Origin: Pascua guehoae
Taxonomy: Eukaryota > Basidiomycota > Tremellomycetes > Trichosporonales > Trichosporonaceae
Length of the DNA: 64,000 nucleotides
Direction: 5' to 3'
Assembly: GCA_001600415.1 (NCBI GenBank)
Contig: BCJX01000005.1
Location: 842,727-906,726, forward strand
Shown: one piece after another, positions 63,372 through 64,000 of the stretch
Numbering within the stretch: position 1 is the first letter of the stretch
How the letters are laid out: each line of letters opens with the position of its first letter
The notes under the pieces: generated by a model
Databases searched by the model: none
What the model saw: the letters and a program-made list of their open reading frames with translations, nothing else
Told to the model about the DNA's origin: nothing
Position numbers and translations under genes: made by a program

Positions 63372-64000
63372 CTAGCACGAGTCTACCAACTTGTTTTTCT
63401 GTCCTGCATCAGCATTCTTCGGGGGGCTGCGATTGCCATACGTACCGGCCAGTTGTAATCTGTCGAAGACCACACCGTGAGATTGGGATTGGCGTAGGCG
63501 TCAGGGTGGTCGGCAATGTACTTGGCAGTTGGGTAATCATCGGGGTCACAGCCGAGTTTGCCGTCTGACCGCTGGTACACGCGGACATAGTCGACAAGCA
63601 TGTGGTTCGGGAACTGCAGATGGTTCAAATCCACAGCTTGGAAGTTGTTGGACATGCCAAAGTTGATGATCTGCGTGTTAACATCAGATGACAAACATGA
63701 AAGGGTGCCACCAAACATACCATGGTCATGGGTTCCTCTGGGATGATGCGCTGGCCAACGTCTGTGTTGGGGTTCGGTCCAACCGCGGACGGATACATCG
63801 TCCACGACAACTTGTCTGTTGCAGACCAAGTGATATGGCCATTGTCGCGGTTGTTGGGATCGGCATACACCTCGAGGCCTTGGCATGGTCAGCGCATGAC
63901 GATAGGAGTGACGGCTCTACGCACCATACTTGTTGAACTGTGCGCTGGTGTCCTGATAAACGCCTGTAGGGACATATGTCAAGCCCGACACTGCCTGTTG
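63372..64000 (-). CDS. Beta-glucan synthesis protein Kre6/Skn1 (GH16 fold), 3' part
   Basis: Partial gene running off the right edge. Visible exons are 64000-63925, 63878-63721, 63670-63446 and 63398-63372, encoding the last 161 residues. The sequence matches the C-terminal luminal domain of Kre6/Skn1: QQAVSGLTYVPTGVYQDTSA, YGLEVYADPNNRDNGHITW, PMTMIINFGMSNNFQAVDLN, FPNHMLVDYVRVYQRSD, LGCDPDDYPTAKYI and NPNLTVW, ending NWPKNKLVDSC-stop. The usual ending selects a 27-nt last exon using the second CAG (GCAGGACAG), not the first. These type II membrane proteins of the ER/Golgi are needed for cell-wall beta-1,6-glucan. The GH16 catalytic residues lie outside the window. Confidence 0.92.

Noticed and set aside
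63383..63886. Continuous 167-residue frame at the right edge as a separate gene
   Set aside because: It is the Kre6/Skn1 3' exons read through introns; splicing restores the family sequence and the usual Cys-ending C-terminus.

Overview
The window looks like nuclear DNA of a basidiomycete yeast of the Tremellomycetes, probably Trichosporonales. It is GC-rich, almost every gene is split by short GT-AG introns with CTRAY-like branch points, and one tiny gene encodes a CaaX-tailed mating pheromone precursor with the tremellomycete-style start MDAFTAIF. The order-level placement is inference. Exon models were built by hand from splice sites; every complete model closes in frame.

Layout, left to right. 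1-336: 3' end of a membrane-anchored aspartic protease (+). 1063-6411: RA-PH adaptor (-). 8743-10350: small Myb/SANT protein (-) with a 907-bp last intron. 11102-13397: ribosome-assembly WD40 protein Rsa4/Notchless (-), divergent from 13791-16285, a protein joining an atypical homeodomain to two RFX-like domains (+). 16854-19300: DASH kinetochore subunit Duo1 (-). 20375-23127: unrecognised 853-residue protein (-). 23128-31416: gene-poor 8.3 kb with one tRNA-Ser(GCU). 31417-34786: MFSD1-like transporter (+). 36485-38980: unrecognised Ser/Pro-rich protein (-). 39774-41674: U4/U6 snRNP protein Prp4 (-), divergent from a probable mitochondrial protein, 42005-44171 (+).

44509-49796 is a pheromone/receptor (P/R) mating-type segment: pheromone precursor (-), deubiquitinase Ubp6 (-), and Ste3-type pheromone receptor (-). 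Clusters of the HMG-box-type motif ACAATGG lie upstream of both the pheromone and the receptor.

50354-54535: the divergent 60S-biogenesis pair Rei1 (-) and Dbp10 (+). 54670-56773: ferric reductase (-) with an ATCTGATAA iron-GATA-type site upstream. 57707-58396: small methyltransferase (+). 58582-60954: TBL1/Sif2-like LisH-WD40 protein (-). 61982-63252: TMEM115-like Golgi protein (+). 63372-64000: 3' end of a Kre6/Skn1 beta-glucan synthesis protein (-).

Most genes are core housekeeping functions. The points of most interest are the P/R mating-type segment with its shared promoter motif, and the homeodomain plus tandem RFX protein, whose RFX-like copies begin at equivalent split-Trp phase-2 splice junctions.
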